DNA from: Hafnia alvei
GTDB taxonomy: Bacteria; Pseudomonadota; Gammaproteobacteria; Enterobacterales; Enterobacteriaceae
Assembly (NCBI RefSeq): GCF_964063325.1
Contig: NZ_OZ061315.1
Coordinates: forward strand, 3,100,001 to 3,164,000
DNA: 64,000 bases
Reading direction: 5' to 3'
Made by a program: the position numbers and the translations under genes. Below the pieces are notes generated by a model. That model saw only the letters and a list, made by a program, of their open reading frames with translations. It did not search any database and was not told the origin of the DNA. Positions 10,857 through 20,979 of the stretch are shown here, one piece after another; position 1 is the first letter of the stretch, and each line of letters opens with the position of its first letter.

Positions 10857-12653
10857 TTAGCGGTCCACATCTGACATAACGAAATCAATACTGCCGAGGT
10901 ATACGATCAGGTCGGATACCAGGCTGCCACGAATTACCGCTGGGATCTGTTGCAGGTGCGCATAGCTCGGAGTACGAATGCGCGTACGGTAGCTCATGGT
11001 GCTGCCGTCACTGGTCAGATAGTAGCTGTTGATCCCTTTGGTCGCTTCGACCATCTGGAACGATTCGTTTGCAGGCATAACCGGCCCCCACGACACTTGT
11101 AGGAAGTGGGTGATCAGGGTTTCGATATGCTGCAGCGTACGCTCTTTTGGCGGCGGCGTGGTCAGTGGATGGTCGGCTTTAAACGGACCTTCCGGCATGT
11201 TTTTGTAGCACTGCTCAAGAATACGCAGACTCTGACGAAGCTCTTCCACCTTCAGCATCACACGGTCATAGCAGTCACCGTTGTGGCCGACAGGCACTTC
11301 AAAATCAAAGTTTTCGTAGCCTGAATATGGACGCCATTTACGCACGTCAAACTCAATACCCGTCGCACGCAAACCTGCGCCCGTTACGCCCCAATCCAAT
11401 GCTTCTTTGGAATTGTAAGCAGCAACGCCGACAGAACGCCCTTTCAGGATGGTGTTTTTTAGTGCGGCTTTCACGTATGAATCTAGACGTTTTGGCATCC
11501 AGTCAAGGAAGTCGCGCAGCAAGCGTTCCCAACCACGTGGCAGATCGTGTGCGACACCGCCGATACGGAACCATGCTGGGTGCATACGGAAACCGGTAAT
11601 CGCTTCAACCACGTCATACACTTTCTGACGGTCGGTGAAGGCGAAGAATACCGGCGTCATTGCGCCAACGTCTTGAATAAAGGTAGAGATATACAGCAGA
11701 TGGCTGTTGATACGGAACAGTTCAGACAGCATAACGCGGATCACTTTCACGCGTTCTGGCACTTCGATACCCGCCAGTTTTTCAACCGCAAGCACGTAAG
11801 GCATTTCATTCACGCACCCGCCGAGGTATTCAATACGGTCGGTATACGGAATATAGCTGTGCCATGACTGACGTTCGCCCATCTTCTCTGCGCCACGGTG
11901 GTGATAGCCCACGTCTGGCACACAGTCGACAATCTCTTCACCGTCCAACTGCAGCACGATGCGGAACGCACCGTGAGAAGATGGGTGGTTAGGCCCCAAG
12001 TTCAGGAACATAAAGTCTTCGTTTTCAGTGCTGCGCTTCATTCCCCAATCTTCAGGTTTGAAGGTTAACGACTCCATTTCCAGATCTTGTTTCTGTTTGG
12101 TCAGTTCAAACGGATCAAATTCTGTTGCACGCGCTGGGTAATCTTTACGCAGCGGATGACCTTCCCAAGATTGCGGCATCATAATGCGCGTCAAATGAGG
12201 ATGGCCATCAAAAGTCATACCGAACATTTCCCAGGTTTCACGCTCATACCAGTTGGCGTTAGGGAAAATCTTGGTCACGGTCGGTAGGTGCATGTCTTTT
12301 TCAGACAATGCCACCTTGAGCATGATGTCGCGATTTCGTTCAATAGAGATGATGTGGTAGAAGACCGAGAAATCTGCTTCTGGCAAGCCCTGACGATGAG
12401 TACGCAGGCGCTCGTCCATGCCGTGTAAGTCAAACAGCATGACATACGGCTTAGGCAGTTTCTTCAGGAAGGTCATAACTTCCAGTAATTGCTCACGCTT
12501 CACCCAAACAACAGGCATTCCGGTGCGGGTGGGCTGAACGGTAAAGGCATCGGGCCCAAAACGGTTGCGCAATTCACCGATCACCGGATCATCGAGATGA
12601 TCGCGGGTTTGCCAGGCAGGCAAATTCAGATCTTGCGTCGTCGAATCTGTCAT
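10857..12653 (-). CDS. nuoC: NADH:quinone oxidoreductase fused subunits C and D
   Basis: This is the gammaproteobacterial NuoC-NuoD fusion (nuoCD). The N-terminal part (about 1-190) is the 30-kDa NuoC domain with [17 protein letters not shown]. The C-terminal part is the 49-kDa NuoD domain that lines the quinone pocket, with [16 protein letters not shown] and the terminal [10 protein letters not shown]. The ATG at 12653 (MTDST) gives 598 residues, against about 596-600 in E. coli, and has GGTG upstream. A GTG at 12668 is in frame but has no clear ribosome site. Confidence 0.96.
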   Translation of the reverse strand: MTDSTTQDLNLPAWQTRDHLDDPVIGELRNRFGPDAFTVQPTRTGMPVVWVKREQLLEVMTFLKKLPKPYVMLFDLHGMDERLRTHRQGLPEADFSVFYHIISIERNRDIMLKVALSEKDMHLPTVTKIFPNANWYERETWEMFGMTFDGHPHLTRIMMPQSWEGHPLRKDYPARATEFDPFELTKQKQDLEMESLTFKPEDWGMKRSTENEDFMFLNLGPNHPSSHGAFRIVLQLDGEEIVDCVPDVGYHHRGAEKMGERQSWHSYIPYTDRIEYLGGCVNEMPYVLAVEKLAGIEVPERVKVIRVMLSELFRINSHLLYISTFIQDVGAMTPVFFAFTDRQKVYDVVEAITGFRMHPAWFRIGGVAHDLPRGWERLLRDFLDWMPKRLDSYVKAALKNTILKGRSVGVAAYNSKEALDWGVTGAGLRATGIEFDVRKWRPYSGYENFDFEVPVGHNGDCYDRVMLKVEELRQSLRILEQCYKNMPEGPFKADHPLTTPPPKERTLQHIETLITHFLQVSWGPVMPANESFQMVEATKGINSYYLTSDGSTMSYRTRIRTPSYAHLQQIPAVIRGSLVSDLIVYLGSIDFVMSDVDR

Positions 12654-12783
12654 AATTTTTATCACCACGCTTTTACTTTACTTGCTGGGAAACCAGCAAA
12701 CTAACGGGCTAAATCATTCGCTACTCAAAACTGCAATCCATCTTCTGACGCTCACATCTTCAGTAGACTGCACAAGGCGCAAA

Positions 12784-13458
12784 TTAAATTTCGTCTGGTG
12801 AACGCAGATTGGTTACTGCAATGCGTTCAGCACGCTTACGTTCTTTTTCTGATGGCATGTTGGCACGGTAAACACCTTGATCGCCGACAACCCACGATAA
12901 TGGGCGGCGTTCTTTACCGATAGATTCCTGCAACAGCATCAATGCCTGCATATAGGCTTCTGGACGCGGCGGACATCCCGGGATATACACATCAACCGGA
13001 ATAAATTTGTCCACGCCCTGCACCACAGAATAGATGTCGTACATGCCGCCGGAGTTCGCACAGGAACCCATTGAGATCACCCATTTTGGCTCCAGCATTT
13101 GGTCATAAAGACGCTGGATGACCGGTGCCATTTTGGTGAAACAGGTTCCTGCAACCACCATAAAGTCGGCCTGACGCGGTGAAGCACGCAGTACTTCCGC
13201 ACCAAAACGCGCAACGTCATGCACCGCAGTGAATGACGTCACCATCTCCACATAACAACAAGAAAGGCCGAAGTTATACGGCCAAAGCGAGTTTTTACGC
13301 CCCCAGTTCACCATGTCATGCAGGGCATTTTCGAGTTTGCCCATGTAAACACTGCGGTGAACATGTTGTTCCAGAGGATCGGTTACGATCTCCTGTTTTT
13401 GCAGGGGGTAACGGTCGTTCTCACCGTCCGGATCGATGCGGGTGAGCGTATAATCCAT
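12784..13458 (-). CDS. nuoB: NADH:quinone oxidoreductase subunit B
   Basis: NuoB holds the terminal [4Fe-4S] cluster N2 that reduces quinone. The ligands are visible as the tandem C67-C68 (LSCCYVEM), C133 ([10 protein letters not shown]) and C162 ([10 protein letters not shown]). The protein has 224 residues, four more than E. coli, placed before the cysteines. A 115-bp gap to nuoCD and a 48-bp gap to nuoA hold no obvious elements. Confidence 0.97.
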   Translation of the reverse strand: MDYTLTRIDPDGENDRYPLQKQEIVTDPLEQHVHRSVYMGKLENALHDMVNWGRKNSLWPYNFGLSCCYVEMVTSFTAVHDVARFGAEVLRASPRQADFMVVAGTCFTKMAPVIQRLYDQMLEPKWVISMGSCANSGGMYDIYSVVQGVDKFIPVDVYIPGCPPRPEAYMQALMLLQESIGKERRPLSWVVGDQGVYRANMPSEKERKRAERIAVTNLRSPDEI

Positions 13459-13506
13459 CTTTATGCCTCAATTCTTTCTCTATAAATGGTGACTAATAGG
13501 CCAGAC

Positions 13507-13965
13507 TTACTGCGGGCGGCTATCGGTATTCGTAACGGTACTTTCGTGCTCTACACGGCGCTTGGAACGAGCCGGCGTCCAATCAAGCGCGCCAATACGC
13601 ACCAAATAGAACAGGCCTGCTAACAGCACCAAAATGAAAATTGCCGCTTCGATAAAGCCAACCCATCCACTCTCCCGGATGGAGACAGACCATGCATATA
13701 GATACAAGGCTTCCACATCAAAGATGACGAAGAACATGGCGACCAGATAAAACTTAGCAGACAGACGCAAACGCGCCGAACCTACTGAGTCGATACCGGA
13801 TTCATAAGGCGTATTTTTCGAGCGCGCGCGTGCTCTCCCACCGAGTGCATATGCTCCAAGAAGCATAACCCCACATAGCCCGAGTGCGATGATGATAAAT
13901 ACGGCGAATGCCCAGTGATGAGCGATTACTTCAGTGGCTGTTGACATACTCTTATGCTTACTCAT
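13507..13965 (-). CDS. nuoA: NADH:quinone oxidoreductase subunit A
   Basis: NuoA is the first gene of the complex I operon, a three-helix membrane subunit at the hinge of the two arms. The family segment [19 protein letters not shown] is intact, and the cytoplasmic C-terminal tail is rich in charged residues. The frame is open further upstream, but the E. coli-like start is at MSKHK (13965, 152 residues) or MSTAT (13947). I give the first of these. E. coli NuoA has 147 residues. Confidence 0.94.
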   Translation of the reverse strand: MSKHKSMSTATEVIAHHWAFAVFIIIALGLCGVMLLGAYALGGRARARSKNTPYESGIDSVGSARLRLSAKFYLVAMFFVIFDVEALYLYAWSVSIRESGWVGFIEAAIFILVLLAGLFYLVRIGALDWTPARSKRRVEHESTVTNTDSRPQ

Positions 13966-14322
13966 CAAACGTGATGCGTCTCGCTGCATTGAAGAAATGC
14001 AGGTGCACCACAACGACTAAGGGAAGGAAAAGGACCACAAGAAAACACCTGTTTTTAATGATTAAACAGAGTTTTACTGTGGGCTTTTTACTCCTTTCTA
14101 TAACCTTTTGTCAACTTTGACAAAGGTAACAACACATTAATTTACAACACCACATTTTACTTAACATTTGATGCGTCTGCACGACGTATTAACATCCTTA
14201 ATAAGGTTTGCAAGTTGCATCAGTAACGTGTCGATTATGTAAACAAAAGTGAATGTTTGGTAGCCACTATACCATTTTCTTAGGTATTACCCGTTCTTCA
14301 TCGTGGGTATCTCGGGCATTTT

Positions 14323-14338
14323 TATGACGCAGATCACA
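14323..14338. promoter_or_regulatory. CRP-like site upstream of nuoA
   Basis: TATGACGCAGATCACA, which reads TGTGATCTGCGTCATA on the minus strand, fits the CRP consensus TGTGA-N6-TCACA at nine of ten half-site positions. It is about 360 bp upstream of the nuoA start, so direct control of nuo is uncertain. Confidence 0.4.
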
Positions 14339-14548
14339 TTAACAATGATAAGCAGACAAATGAATATTCATTCAGGAAGGCATGGCCGGAAGATTGCTTA
14401 ACAAAAATTGTGCGTATTTTGCACAGACCCCATTTAGTGAGAATGGTTTTCATTTAACTAATTGATGGCAAAGCGGAATCGGTTCAGTAATGCGGGATAG
14501 GTATCGTTGGCTGAGAGATGTTAAATTTATTTGTCAAAAGAAGAATAG

Positions 14549-14588
14549 TCACACACCGGCATTTTTATGCACTTCTGCCGGTGTGTGA
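14549..14588 (-). terminator. Strong hairpin downstream of lrhA
   Basis: TCACACACCGGCA (14549-14561) and TGCCGGTGTGTGA (14576-14588) form a perfect 13-bp stem with a 14-base loop. The hairpin lies 33 bp beyond the lrhA stop. No long T-run follows on the minus strand, so it may be a rho-dependent or 3'-protecting hairpin rather than a classical terminator. Confidence 0.6.
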
Positions 14589-14621
14589 AATTAAGCTCAG
14601 ATGAGCGAAGAGATCTCAATT

Positions 14622-15572
14622 TCAAGCCACATCTTCTGGTCCGCTTGAAACAGAGCCCTCCTGTTCAGTCTGTACCGTCACGCCTGCACCTCCCTCAATA
14701 TAAGGGTCGGAACCTGCTTTTAATGAACTGAACAATATTGTAGCTAGCTCATTAGTACAGCTCGGTGCTAAGCAAAGCGCATACTCAGTTTCAGGTAACT
14801 TAGGTAGACGCTCAGACAAACCAAGAACGCGTAATTCCGGGCTCATCATCTCAATAGGGCGTGCGGTTACGCCTAAACCTGCTTTCACTGCGGCGCGTAC
14901 CGCTGAAAGCGTGGAAGCCACATAGGCAATACGCCATGGAATTCCCGCCTCATTGAGGTGCTTAATGGCAAGCGCTCGGAAAGGACTTGGTTCATCCAGT
15001 ACAACCAATGGCACCGGTTCGTTGGGTTGAAAGTCGTAATCCGTGGCACAAAACCATACGGTCGGAGAGCGTCTTAAGGTTTCATAAGAAAACTCATCGA
15101 ACCCCATCGTGGTAATAGCTAGATCTATTTCTCTGTCTTTGAGTAATTGCCTCATGTCTGGACTGCGCTTGACCCTAACGTCTATTTCCAGTTTGGGGTA
15201 CAAACTAGTAAAGCGACTTAGAAGAAATGGCAGGATACTATCGGCAGTATCATCAGTTGCACCGATAATCAGTGAACCCTGTAGATGGTTGTAAATCAAT
15301 GAACTACAGGCTTCATCATTAAAGCGTAAAATTTTACGCGCATAACCTAATAGCTGTACTCCGTGTTCCGTCAGTTGTTTGTTTCGCCCATGGCGAGCAA
15401 AAAGTTCTTTGCCCACCAGTTGCTCCAAACGTTGCATTTGCTGGCTCACCGCAGATTGTGTTCTTTGCACCACAATGGCTGCTGCAGCAAAAGTCTTCAC
15501 ATCGGCGACAGCTACAAACGTTCGCAGCAAATCTAAATCTAAGTTAATCGTAGGACGATGTGTGTTTATCAT
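14622..15572 (-). CDS. lrhA: LysR-type regulator LrhA
   Basis: LrhA (HexA/PecT family) is a LysR-type repressor of flagella, motility and chemotaxis genes, and of exoenzyme virulence in plant pathogens. The 316 residues begin with the N-terminal winged HTH (residues about 13-70, [20 protein letters not shown]), followed by the LysR substrate-binding domain with [20 protein letters not shown]. Its place directly upstream of nuoA and in the same direction is the E. coli arrangement. The middle of the effector domain diverges from E. coli, as expected across genera. Confidence 0.95.
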   Translation of the reverse strand: MINTHRPTINLDLDLLRTFVAVADVKTFAAAAIVVQRTQSAVSQQMQRLEQLVGKELFARHGRNKQLTEHGVQLLGYARKILRFNDEACSSLIYNHLQGSLIIGATDDTADSILPFLLSRFTSLYPKLEIDVRVKRSPDMRQLLKDREIDLAITTMGFDEFSYETLRRSPTVWFCATDYDFQPNEPVPLVVLDEPSPFRALAIKHLNEAGIPWRIAYVASTLSAVRAAVKAGLGVTARPIEMMSPELRVLGLSERLPKLPETEYALCLAPSCTNELATILFSSLKAGSDPYIEGGAGVTVQTEQEGSVSSGPEDVA

Positions 15573-15936
15573 ATCTATTTCTCATTATTAGTCAGCGACT
15601 ATAAACCCTGGTATTTAAAACGTATTACTACCTAGATAAACGGCACCCTCCCCTCATTGCTGTTAGCAACAACTGAAAATACTTAATTAAAATTTTCAGC
15701 AAGTTTAATTATGGCTTAAAAACAAATTTAAAGCATAAAATACGCAAAAAGATTTGCATTGTTGAGTGTCTCTTATTAATTAGGTCAGATACTCGACCAT
15801 CAATCAACTAAAAGATTGTTTTACAATAGCTTTATAATGGCAGTAGTTTTATTTTTCTTGTGGTTATCTGCCACCAGTAATAAATAAATTAATAATTCTA
15901 ATGTAATAAAAATAACAGAGACCGGTTTCATTAAGC
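15573..15936. other. AT-rich gap upstream of lrhA
   Basis: These 364 bp separate the TVP38-family gene from lrhA, both read leftwards. The stretch is AT-rich and has no credible open frame, hairpin terminator or repeat. It must contain the lrhA promoter, since long AT-rich leaders are usual for this gene. Confidence 0.5.
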
Positions 15937-16620
15937 TTAGCTGTTGTTTCCTTGAGAGAGTTTTTTCTTTTTTAAAGCAAAAATCAGAATACTCAAAGAA
16001 AACATAATTAATAGCCCTGTGATAAACCACTGTAAACCTCCCGTAAGCATCCCTCCAACATAAGAGTAAACGAGGGTTGCAGGTAGCTGCCCTATTCCAG
16101 TGGCTATTAGGAATGTCCTTACTTTAATTGAGGTTAACCCCGCTGCATAGCTAATAATGTCAAACGAGATGAACGGTAACAGGCGGCAAATCAAGATGGT
16201 GTGTTTGCCATAACGTTCAAAAAAACGATCGCTACTGTCTAAGGCCTTTTCAGAGACAAATTTTTCGATAGTGTCTCGGCCCAACCATCGCGCAAGCACA
16301 AAGCATAACCATGCGGCAACCATTGAACTACACCATGACAGCAAAGCGCCTTGCCACCAGCCGAACAGAGCTGCGTTCGCAAACGTGATCAAAAAAGCCG
16401 GTAATGGTGCAGCAATCGCCTGAAAAATCATTAACAAAAATGAGACGCCCATGGCCCATGGCCCGAAACTGCGTAAATATTCCATCATCGCATTCACATC
16501 CAATGATGAAAAAAGCACCCATAGCACTTTCAGTTGGTGACGTACAGGTTCAAACCACATCATAGCGGCCACTATCAGACACAATAAAATGACGACATTC
16601 CTCTGGCGGCGCTTAAACAT
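15937..16620 (-). CDS. TVP38/TMEM64 family membrane protein
   Basis: A 227-residue inner-membrane protein of the TVP38/TMEM64 (SNARE-associated, DedA superfamily) group, to which E. coli YdjX and YdjZ belong. Visible are about six hydrophobic segments, the FALITFANAALFGWW-like region with small residues and an amphipathic helix, and the conserved RLLPFISFDIISYAAGLTSI segment. The tail is lysine-rich. It is divergent from ynjE, and in E. coli ydjX-ydjZ lie just beside the ynj genes, so it probably belongs to that cluster. The function of the family is lipid scrambling or ion transport; the substrate here is unknown. Confidence 0.8.
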   Translation of the reverse strand: MFKRRQRNVVILLCLIVAAMMWFEPVRHQLKVLWVLFSSLDVNAMMEYLRSFGPWAMGVSFLLMIFQAIAAPLPAFLITFANAALFGWWQGALLSWCSSMVAAWLCFVLARWLGRDTIEKFVSEKALDSSDRFFERYGKHTILICRLLPFISFDIISYAAGLTSIKVRTFLIATGIGQLPATLVYSYVGGMLTGGLQWFITGLLIMFSLSILIFALKKKKLSQGNNS

Positions 16621-16775
16621 GGCGACTTCATTTCCTCATTAGTTAAACTACTAATAGAACAGCGAATTTATATTATCGCCTACGCAATAATGTAAAACAT
16701 TGTGCGTTCGCACAAAGAACACGACAAAATGTTCCGCCAAAATAGACTTCTCCCGTTTATTTGTTAGGAACCTTA

Positions 16776-18086
16776 ATGAAACTCTCTTCCCAGTTAGCCA
16801 CTTCGGCGCTTTTGCTCGGCTGGCTACAAGTGGCAAACGCTGCCACCACACCCATGACTCAAACCACGCTGGCCGATGTCCAATCCCAAAAAGGTGCGGT
16901 TGTTGATACTCGCCCTAGCGCATTCTACAACGGCTGGCCGCAGAGCATTAACGGCACCTCCGGCCATGAAGCTCAGGCGGTAAATCTCTCGGCTGGCTGG
17001 TTAGACGTAATGAACGATCAGCAGTTACAGCAGTGGGCAACTCAGCACCAGATCACTCCTGACCGTAAAGTGGCTCTTTACGGGACTGCAGCACAAACGG
17101 CTGCGGTACAAACACGTTTAGCTAAACTCGGCTATGCCGATGTCACGCTGCTCAGCGATGCATTAGCCCAGCCTAAGCGCTTACAGCGCATGCCGCACTT
17201 TGAACAATTAGTCTATCCACAGTGGATTTACGATCTTCAGCAGGGAAAAGCCGTTGCCGCCAAACCTGCCGGTGAATGGAAAGTGATTGAAGCTGCATGG
17301 GGCGCACCTAAAAAATACCTCATCAGCCATATTCCCAACGCGGGCTACATCGATACCAATGACGTCGAAAGTGAACCGCTATGGAATAAAGTGTCTGATG
17401 ACAAACTAAAAGCGCTGATGGCCAAACAGGGCATCAAACACGATACCACCGTGATCCTATATGGCCGCGACGTCTATGCCGCCGCCCGTGTGGCGCAGAT
17501 CCTACTGTATGCGGGAGTCAAAGACGTTCGCTTACTGGATGGCGGTTGGCAGACTTGGTCAGCGGCGGGATTACCGGTCGAACGCGGCCTGCCGAAAGAG
17601 GCAAAACCAGCGCCAGACTTTGGCGCAGCCATCCCTGGACAGCCTCAGATCATGCTGAATGAAGAGCAAGCGCGTGGGTTATTAAATCGTAAAGATGCTT
17701 CTTTAGTCAGCATTCGTTCATGGCCTGAATTTACCGGTGAAACCAGCGGTTACAGCTACATCAAGCCAAAAGGCGAAATTGCGGGCGCGCGTTGGGGACA
17801 TGCAGGCAGCGACTCCACGCATATGGAAGATTTCCATAACCCAGACGGCACCATGCGCTCAGCAGATGATATTGCTGCGATGTGGAAAGAGTGGCATATC
17901 ACGCCGGATCAACACGTTTCTTTCTACTGCGGTACCGGCTGGAGAGCATCAGAAACCTTCATGTATGCCCGTGCAATGGGCTGGCCTTCCATCAGCGTTT
18001 ACGATGGCGGCTGGTATGAATGGAGCGCAAATCCTAAGAATCCCGTGGCCACCGGAGAGCGTGGTCCAGATAGTAGCTGGAAGTAA
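16776..18086 (+). CDS. ynjE: Periplasmic thiosulfate sulfurtransferase YnjE
   Basis: YnjE is a secreted rhodanese with three rhodanese-like domains. A signal peptide is clear (MKLSSQLATSALLLGWLQVANA, cut after ANA, given here as residues 1-22). The active-site cysteine is C385 in FYCGTGWRAS, the same position as in E. coli YnjE (435 residues; 436 here). The ATG at 16776 follows AGGA; a TTG five codons earlier is not needed. The gene stands alone rather than at the end of an ynjBCD ABC-transporter operon, and faces the ynjF-ynjA pair convergently. Confidence 0.93.
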   Translation: MKLSSQLATSALLLGWLQVANAATTPMTQTTLADVQSQKGAVVDTRPSAFYNGWPQSINGTSGHEAQAVNLSAGWLDVMNDQQLQQWATQHQITPDRKVALYGTAAQTAAVQTRLAKLGYADVTLLSDALAQPKRLQRMPHFEQLVYPQWIYDLQQGKAVAAKPAGEWKVIEAAWGAPKKYLISHIPNAGYIDTNDVESEPLWNKVSDDKLKALMAKQGIKHDTTVILYGRDVYAAARVAQILLYAGVKDVRLLDGGWQTWSAAGLPVERGLPKEAKPAPDFGAAIPGQPQIMLNEEQARGLLNRKDASLVSIRSWPEFTGETSGYSYIKPKGEIAGARWGHAGSDSTHMEDFHNPDGTMRSADDIAAMWKEWHITPDQHVSFYCGTGWRASETFMYARAMGWPSISVYDGGWYEWSANPKNPVATGERGPDSSWK

Positions 18087-18097
18087 TCACTAAAACG

Positions 18098-18129
18098 TAG
18101 CCCCGTCCCTAATACAGAGGATGGGGCTA
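18098..18129. terminator. Hairpin between convergent ynjE and ynjF
   Basis: TAGCCCCGTCC (18098-18108) pairs with GGATGGGGCTA (18119-18129), 11 bp with one G-T pair, between two convergent genes. There is no strong T-run, but its place suits a shared terminator. Confidence 0.55.
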
Positions 18130-18141
18130 TCAGGATGAAAC

Positions 18142-18762
18142 CTAAACCTTCTCCACTCTCTTCAACGTCTTATATCCCCCCCAAACACGCGTAAGGGTTG
18201 TAAACCAGCACAGGCCACCAAACACCCACGCCATCAGCGGAAAATAAGCAGGGAACAGACAAAAAAGAATAAACACCAATATGGTTTCCGCGCCCTCGGT
18301 GAGCCCGCCAAGGTAATAGAATGATTTATGCGGGTAATCTAAATTTTCTAATTGATACTTATCCGCCACCGCCGCAAAAGCTAAAAAACTGCTGCCGGTG
18401 CCGATAAAGGCAAATAATAGCCATGCTCCCGCAACCGCATTCAGCTCGGGTGAGGCCAGCACGAAGCCAAACGGAACCAGTGCATAGAACAAGAAATCCA
18501 GCGCTATATCTAAAAAGCCCCCCGCGTCTGATAGGCCCCTTCTGCGCGCCAAAGCGCCATCTAGCCCATCACATAGCCGGTTAATCACAATGGCAATTAA
18601 AGCAGCGTAATACCACTGCATCGCCAAAAAAGGCAGAGCCAAAACGCCAACGACGAATCCGCCGAGGCTTATTCGATCCGGCGTGATCGCTGGACGATCG
18701 AGATGAATTACAATCTGATTAAGCAGTGGTTTAACCCGAGGGTGTAAGTAACGGTCAAACAC
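18142..18762 (-). CDS. ynjF: CDP-alcohol phosphatidyltransferase family protein YnjF
   Basis: A 206-residue multi-helix membrane enzyme homologous to E. coli YnjF, of the same length. The CDP-alcohol phosphotransferase signature (DG-x2-AR-x8-G-x3-D-x3-D) is seen in DGLDGALARR and the following GGFLDIALDF. Such enzymes swap CMP for an alcohol to make phospholipids. The acceptor for YnjF is not established. Its start overlaps the ynjA-like stop by 8 bp, showing a two-gene operon. Confidence 0.9.
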   Translation of the reverse strand: MFDRYLHPRVKPLLNQIVIHLDRPAITPDRISLGGFVVGVLALPFLAMQWYYAALIAIVINRLCDGLDGALARRRGLSDAGGFLDIALDFLFYALVPFGFVLASPELNAVAGAWLLFAFIGTGSSFLAFAAVADKYQLENLDYPHKSFYYLGGLTEGAETILVFILFCLFPAYFPLMAWVFGGLCWFTTLTRVWGGYKTLKRVEKV

Positions 18763-19345
18763 GTGGTGCTCCCTTACGTTTTACCGCAGTTTCAGGCACG
18801 CAAAGCCCCTGAGAAGGAATATCCAGCGCGGCATTAAAGCGCGCTGATAAATTCTGAAACGCAATCAGCGCCGTAAGTTCGGTGATCGCTTTTTCATTGA
18901 AATGAGATTTCAGCTGAGCTTTCAGGCCATCATCAATTCGCGGAGGCGTCGCCGTCATACCATCTGCATACGCTAATGCTGCACGCTCCTGCTCATCGAA
19001 ACAATCCGCTGCCTGCCAATTCTGAACTGACATTACTTTATCTAGCGAGCCGCTGCGCTCGGCCAATCTCAAGCTGTTAGCATCAATGCAAAAAGCACAA
19101 TCACACTGCTGGGATACACGCGTCATCACCAACGCTCGTAGCGTAGGTGAAACCCCTGAGCCTCTTCTTTCCAAAAAGCCGACGAAAAAAGCCACCAGCC
19201 AGAACAGAAAAGGAAACCGCCCCCACCAGCGTGTAGGGTTCAAAATTTGCCCATAATGTTTCTCTTGTGCTCGAACGATAGGCGTTAAGACCGTAGGGAT
19301 TTTTTTCAGCGGTGAGATCCACGGTTGGTTATCGTTATTTTTCAC
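18755..19345 (-). CDS. ynjA: Carboxymuconolactone decarboxylase/AhpD-like protein YnjA
   Basis: A 196-residue homologue of E. coli YnjA (182), in the AhpD-like alkylhydroperoxidase superfamily. The CxxC motif is C83-AFC86 within CDCAFCIDAN, as in AhpD-type enzymes that reduce peroxides by a thiol relay. The C-terminal part (ELTALIAFQNLSARFNAALD) is strongly conserved. It is the first gene of the ynjA-ynjF operon. The rhodanese YnjE next door suggests a shared role in sulphur or peroxide chemistry, but this is inference. Confidence 0.87.
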   Translation of the reverse strand: MKNNDNQPWISPLKKIPTVLTPIVRAQEKHYGQILNPTRWWGRFPFLFWLVAFFVGFLERRGSGVSPTLRALVMTRVSQQCDCAFCIDANSLRLAERSGSLDKVMSVQNWQAADCFDEQERAALAYADGMTATPPRIDDGLKAQLKSHFNEKAITELTALIAFQNLSARFNAALDIPSQGLCVPETAVKRKGAPRV

Positions 19346-19644
19346 CCAACATCTCCTGTTATGTGGCGTTATTTTTACAACCCCAGTGATTTTTCATGGA
19401 ATTTTTCACTGCATTTTCTTTATTGTTAAGTTTTAAACGCTAACTAACAAGTCATTATTACGCGTTATCGGTTATGACTAACGGATAAGCTAACGTTTTG
19501 CACCAAAAACAGCCTGTACCCTTCAAAACCCCTGCTACGGGGAGTACATTATTTTACATCGCAGTGTTCTACTCGTATGGACACGCATTTCCACGCGCAA
19601 TGCCGAATTTTATTCTGGCTACGTATTATAAAGGCTGCTGTTTT
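19346..19644. promoter_or_regulatory. Divergent region between ynjA and alaA
   Basis: About 300 bp separate two divergent genes and must hold both promoters. The alaA frame is open back to 19498, but its translation there (proline- and aromatic-rich, unlike any aminotransferase) is not conserved, so I treat it as leader. AAGG lies 12 bp before the alaA ATG. Confidence 0.5.
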
Positions 19645-20865
19645 ATGTCCCCTATTGAAAAATCCCGCAAGCTAGATCACGTCTGCTATGACATTCGTGG
19701 GCCGGTGTTGAAAGAAGCAAAACGACTCGAAGAAGAAGGCAATAAAGTCCTGAAATTAAACATCGGCAACCCGGCACCGTTCGGTTTTGAAGCGCCTGAT
19801 GAGATTCTGGTGGACGTCATTCGCAATCTGCCAACGGCTCAGGGCTACTGTGATTCCAAGGGGCTATATTCCGCGCGTAAAGCGATCATGCAGCACTATC
19901 AAGCGCGTGATATCCATGATGTTACCGTAGAAGATATCTATATTGGTAACGGTGTTTCTGAACTGATCGTGCAGTCGATGCAAGCACTGCTCAACAGCGA
20001 TGACGAAATGCTGGTCCCCGCTCCAGATTACCCATTATGGACCGCCGCTGTTTCGTTATCAGGCGGCAACGCCGTGCACTATCGCTGTGACGAAGAAGCC
20101 GACTGGTTCCCCGATCTGAACGACATCCGCAGCAAAATTACCCCGCGCACGCGTGGTATCGTGATTATCAACCCGAATAACCCAACCGGTGCGGTCTACA
20201 GCAAAGAGTTGTTGGAAGAGATTGTCACCATCGCGCGTGAAAACAACCTGATCATCTTCGCCGATGAGATCTACGACAAGATCTTATATGACGATGCTGA
20301 ACACATATCTATTGCCTCATTGGCACCTGACCTGCTGGTTGTCACCTTTAATGGTTTATCCAAAACCTACCGCGTGGCGGGATTCCGTCAGGGTTGGATG
20401 GTTCTGAGTGGACCGAAAAAGCATGCTAAAGGCTACATTGAAGGTCTGGAAATGCTGGCGTCGATGCGTTTATGCGCTAACGTTCCGATGCAACATGCAA
20501 TTCAAACCGCTATCGGCGGCTACCAGAGCATCAATGAGTTTATCCAACCGGGCGGCCGTTTGTATGAACAGCGTAACCGTGCTTGGGAACTGATTAACGA
20601 AATCCCTGGCGTATCCTGCGTGAAACCACGCGGCGCGCTGTATATGTTCCCAAAAATCGATGCTAAGCGCTTCAACGTTCACGACGATCAAAAGATGGTT
20701 CTCGACCTGTTGCTACAAGAGAAAGTGCTATTAGTTCAAGGTACTGCTTTTAACTGGCCTGAGCCGGACCACTTCCGAATCGTCACGCTGCCACGCGTAG
20801 ATGACTTAGATATGGCTATCCACAAACTGGGCCGTTTCTTCTCTGGCTACCATCAGAAATATTGA
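19645..20865 (+). CDS. alaA: Alanine transaminase AlaA
   Basis: AlaA (YfbQ) is the main glutamate-pyruvate aminotransferase, making alanine in the cytosol. It is a class I/II PLP enzyme. The Schiff-base lysine is K240 in NGLSKTYRVAGFRQGW, and the cofactor motifs INPNNPTGAVYSKELL and FADEIYDKILYDD are intact. The start MSPIEK at 19645 gives 406 residues (E. coli 405). The longer frame to 19498 has no ribosome site and no homology. It is followed by a good terminator. Confidence 0.96.
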   Translation: MSPIEKSRKLDHVCYDIRGPVLKEAKRLEEEGNKVLKLNIGNPAPFGFEAPDEILVDVIRNLPTAQGYCDSKGLYSARKAIMQHYQARDIHDVTVEDIYIGNGVSELIVQSMQALLNSDDEMLVPAPDYPLWTAAVSLSGGNAVHYRCDEEADWFPDLNDIRSKITPRTRGIVIINPNNPTGAVYSKELLEEIVTIARENNLIIFADEIYDKILYDDAEHISIASLAPDLLVVTFNGLSKTYRVAGFRQGWMVLSGPKKHAKGYIEGLEMLASMRLCANVPMQHAIQTAIGGYQSINEFIQPGGRLYEQRNRAWELINEIPGVSCVKPRGALYMFPKIDAKRFNVHDDQKMVLDLLLQEKVLLVQGTAFNWPEPDHFRIVTLPRVDDLDMAIHKLGRFFSGYHQKY

Positions 20866-20881
20866 TTTTTTCGCATGACAT

Positions 20882-20910
20882 AACGGCACCTTCTGGTGCC
20901 GTTTCTTATT
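20882..20910 (+). terminator. Rho-independent terminator of alaA
   Basis: AACGGCACC-TTCT-GGTGCCGTT is a perfect 9-bp stem with a 4-base loop, followed by TCTTATTT, 16 bp past the alaA stop. Confidence 0.88.
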
Positions 20911-20979
20911 TGCATCCTCCCCCATCACCGCCCACAATAGACTTCGTCTTTCCACTACCTGTTTTATTGAGAGAGCGTT

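Larger units (their letters stand above)
13966..14621. promoter_or_regulatory. nuo operon upstream region
   Basis: About 650 bp lie between lrhA and nuoA, both read leftwards, so the nuo promoters must be here. In E. coli the nuo promoter region is long and is controlled by ArcA, NarL, FNR, Fis and IHF. The stretch is AT-rich, with a CRP-like site at 14323-14338 and a strong hairpin next to lrhA at 14549-14588. I could not place a single convincing -35/-10 pair by eye. Confidence 0.6.

Noticed and set aside
15821..16030. Small frame overlapping the 3' end of the TVP38-type gene
   Set aside because: Overlaps a better supported gene in another frame, AT-rich, no homology.
19498..19644. 49-codon upstream extension of alaA
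   Set aside because: No aminotransferase likeness and no ribosome site; the family start is at 19645.
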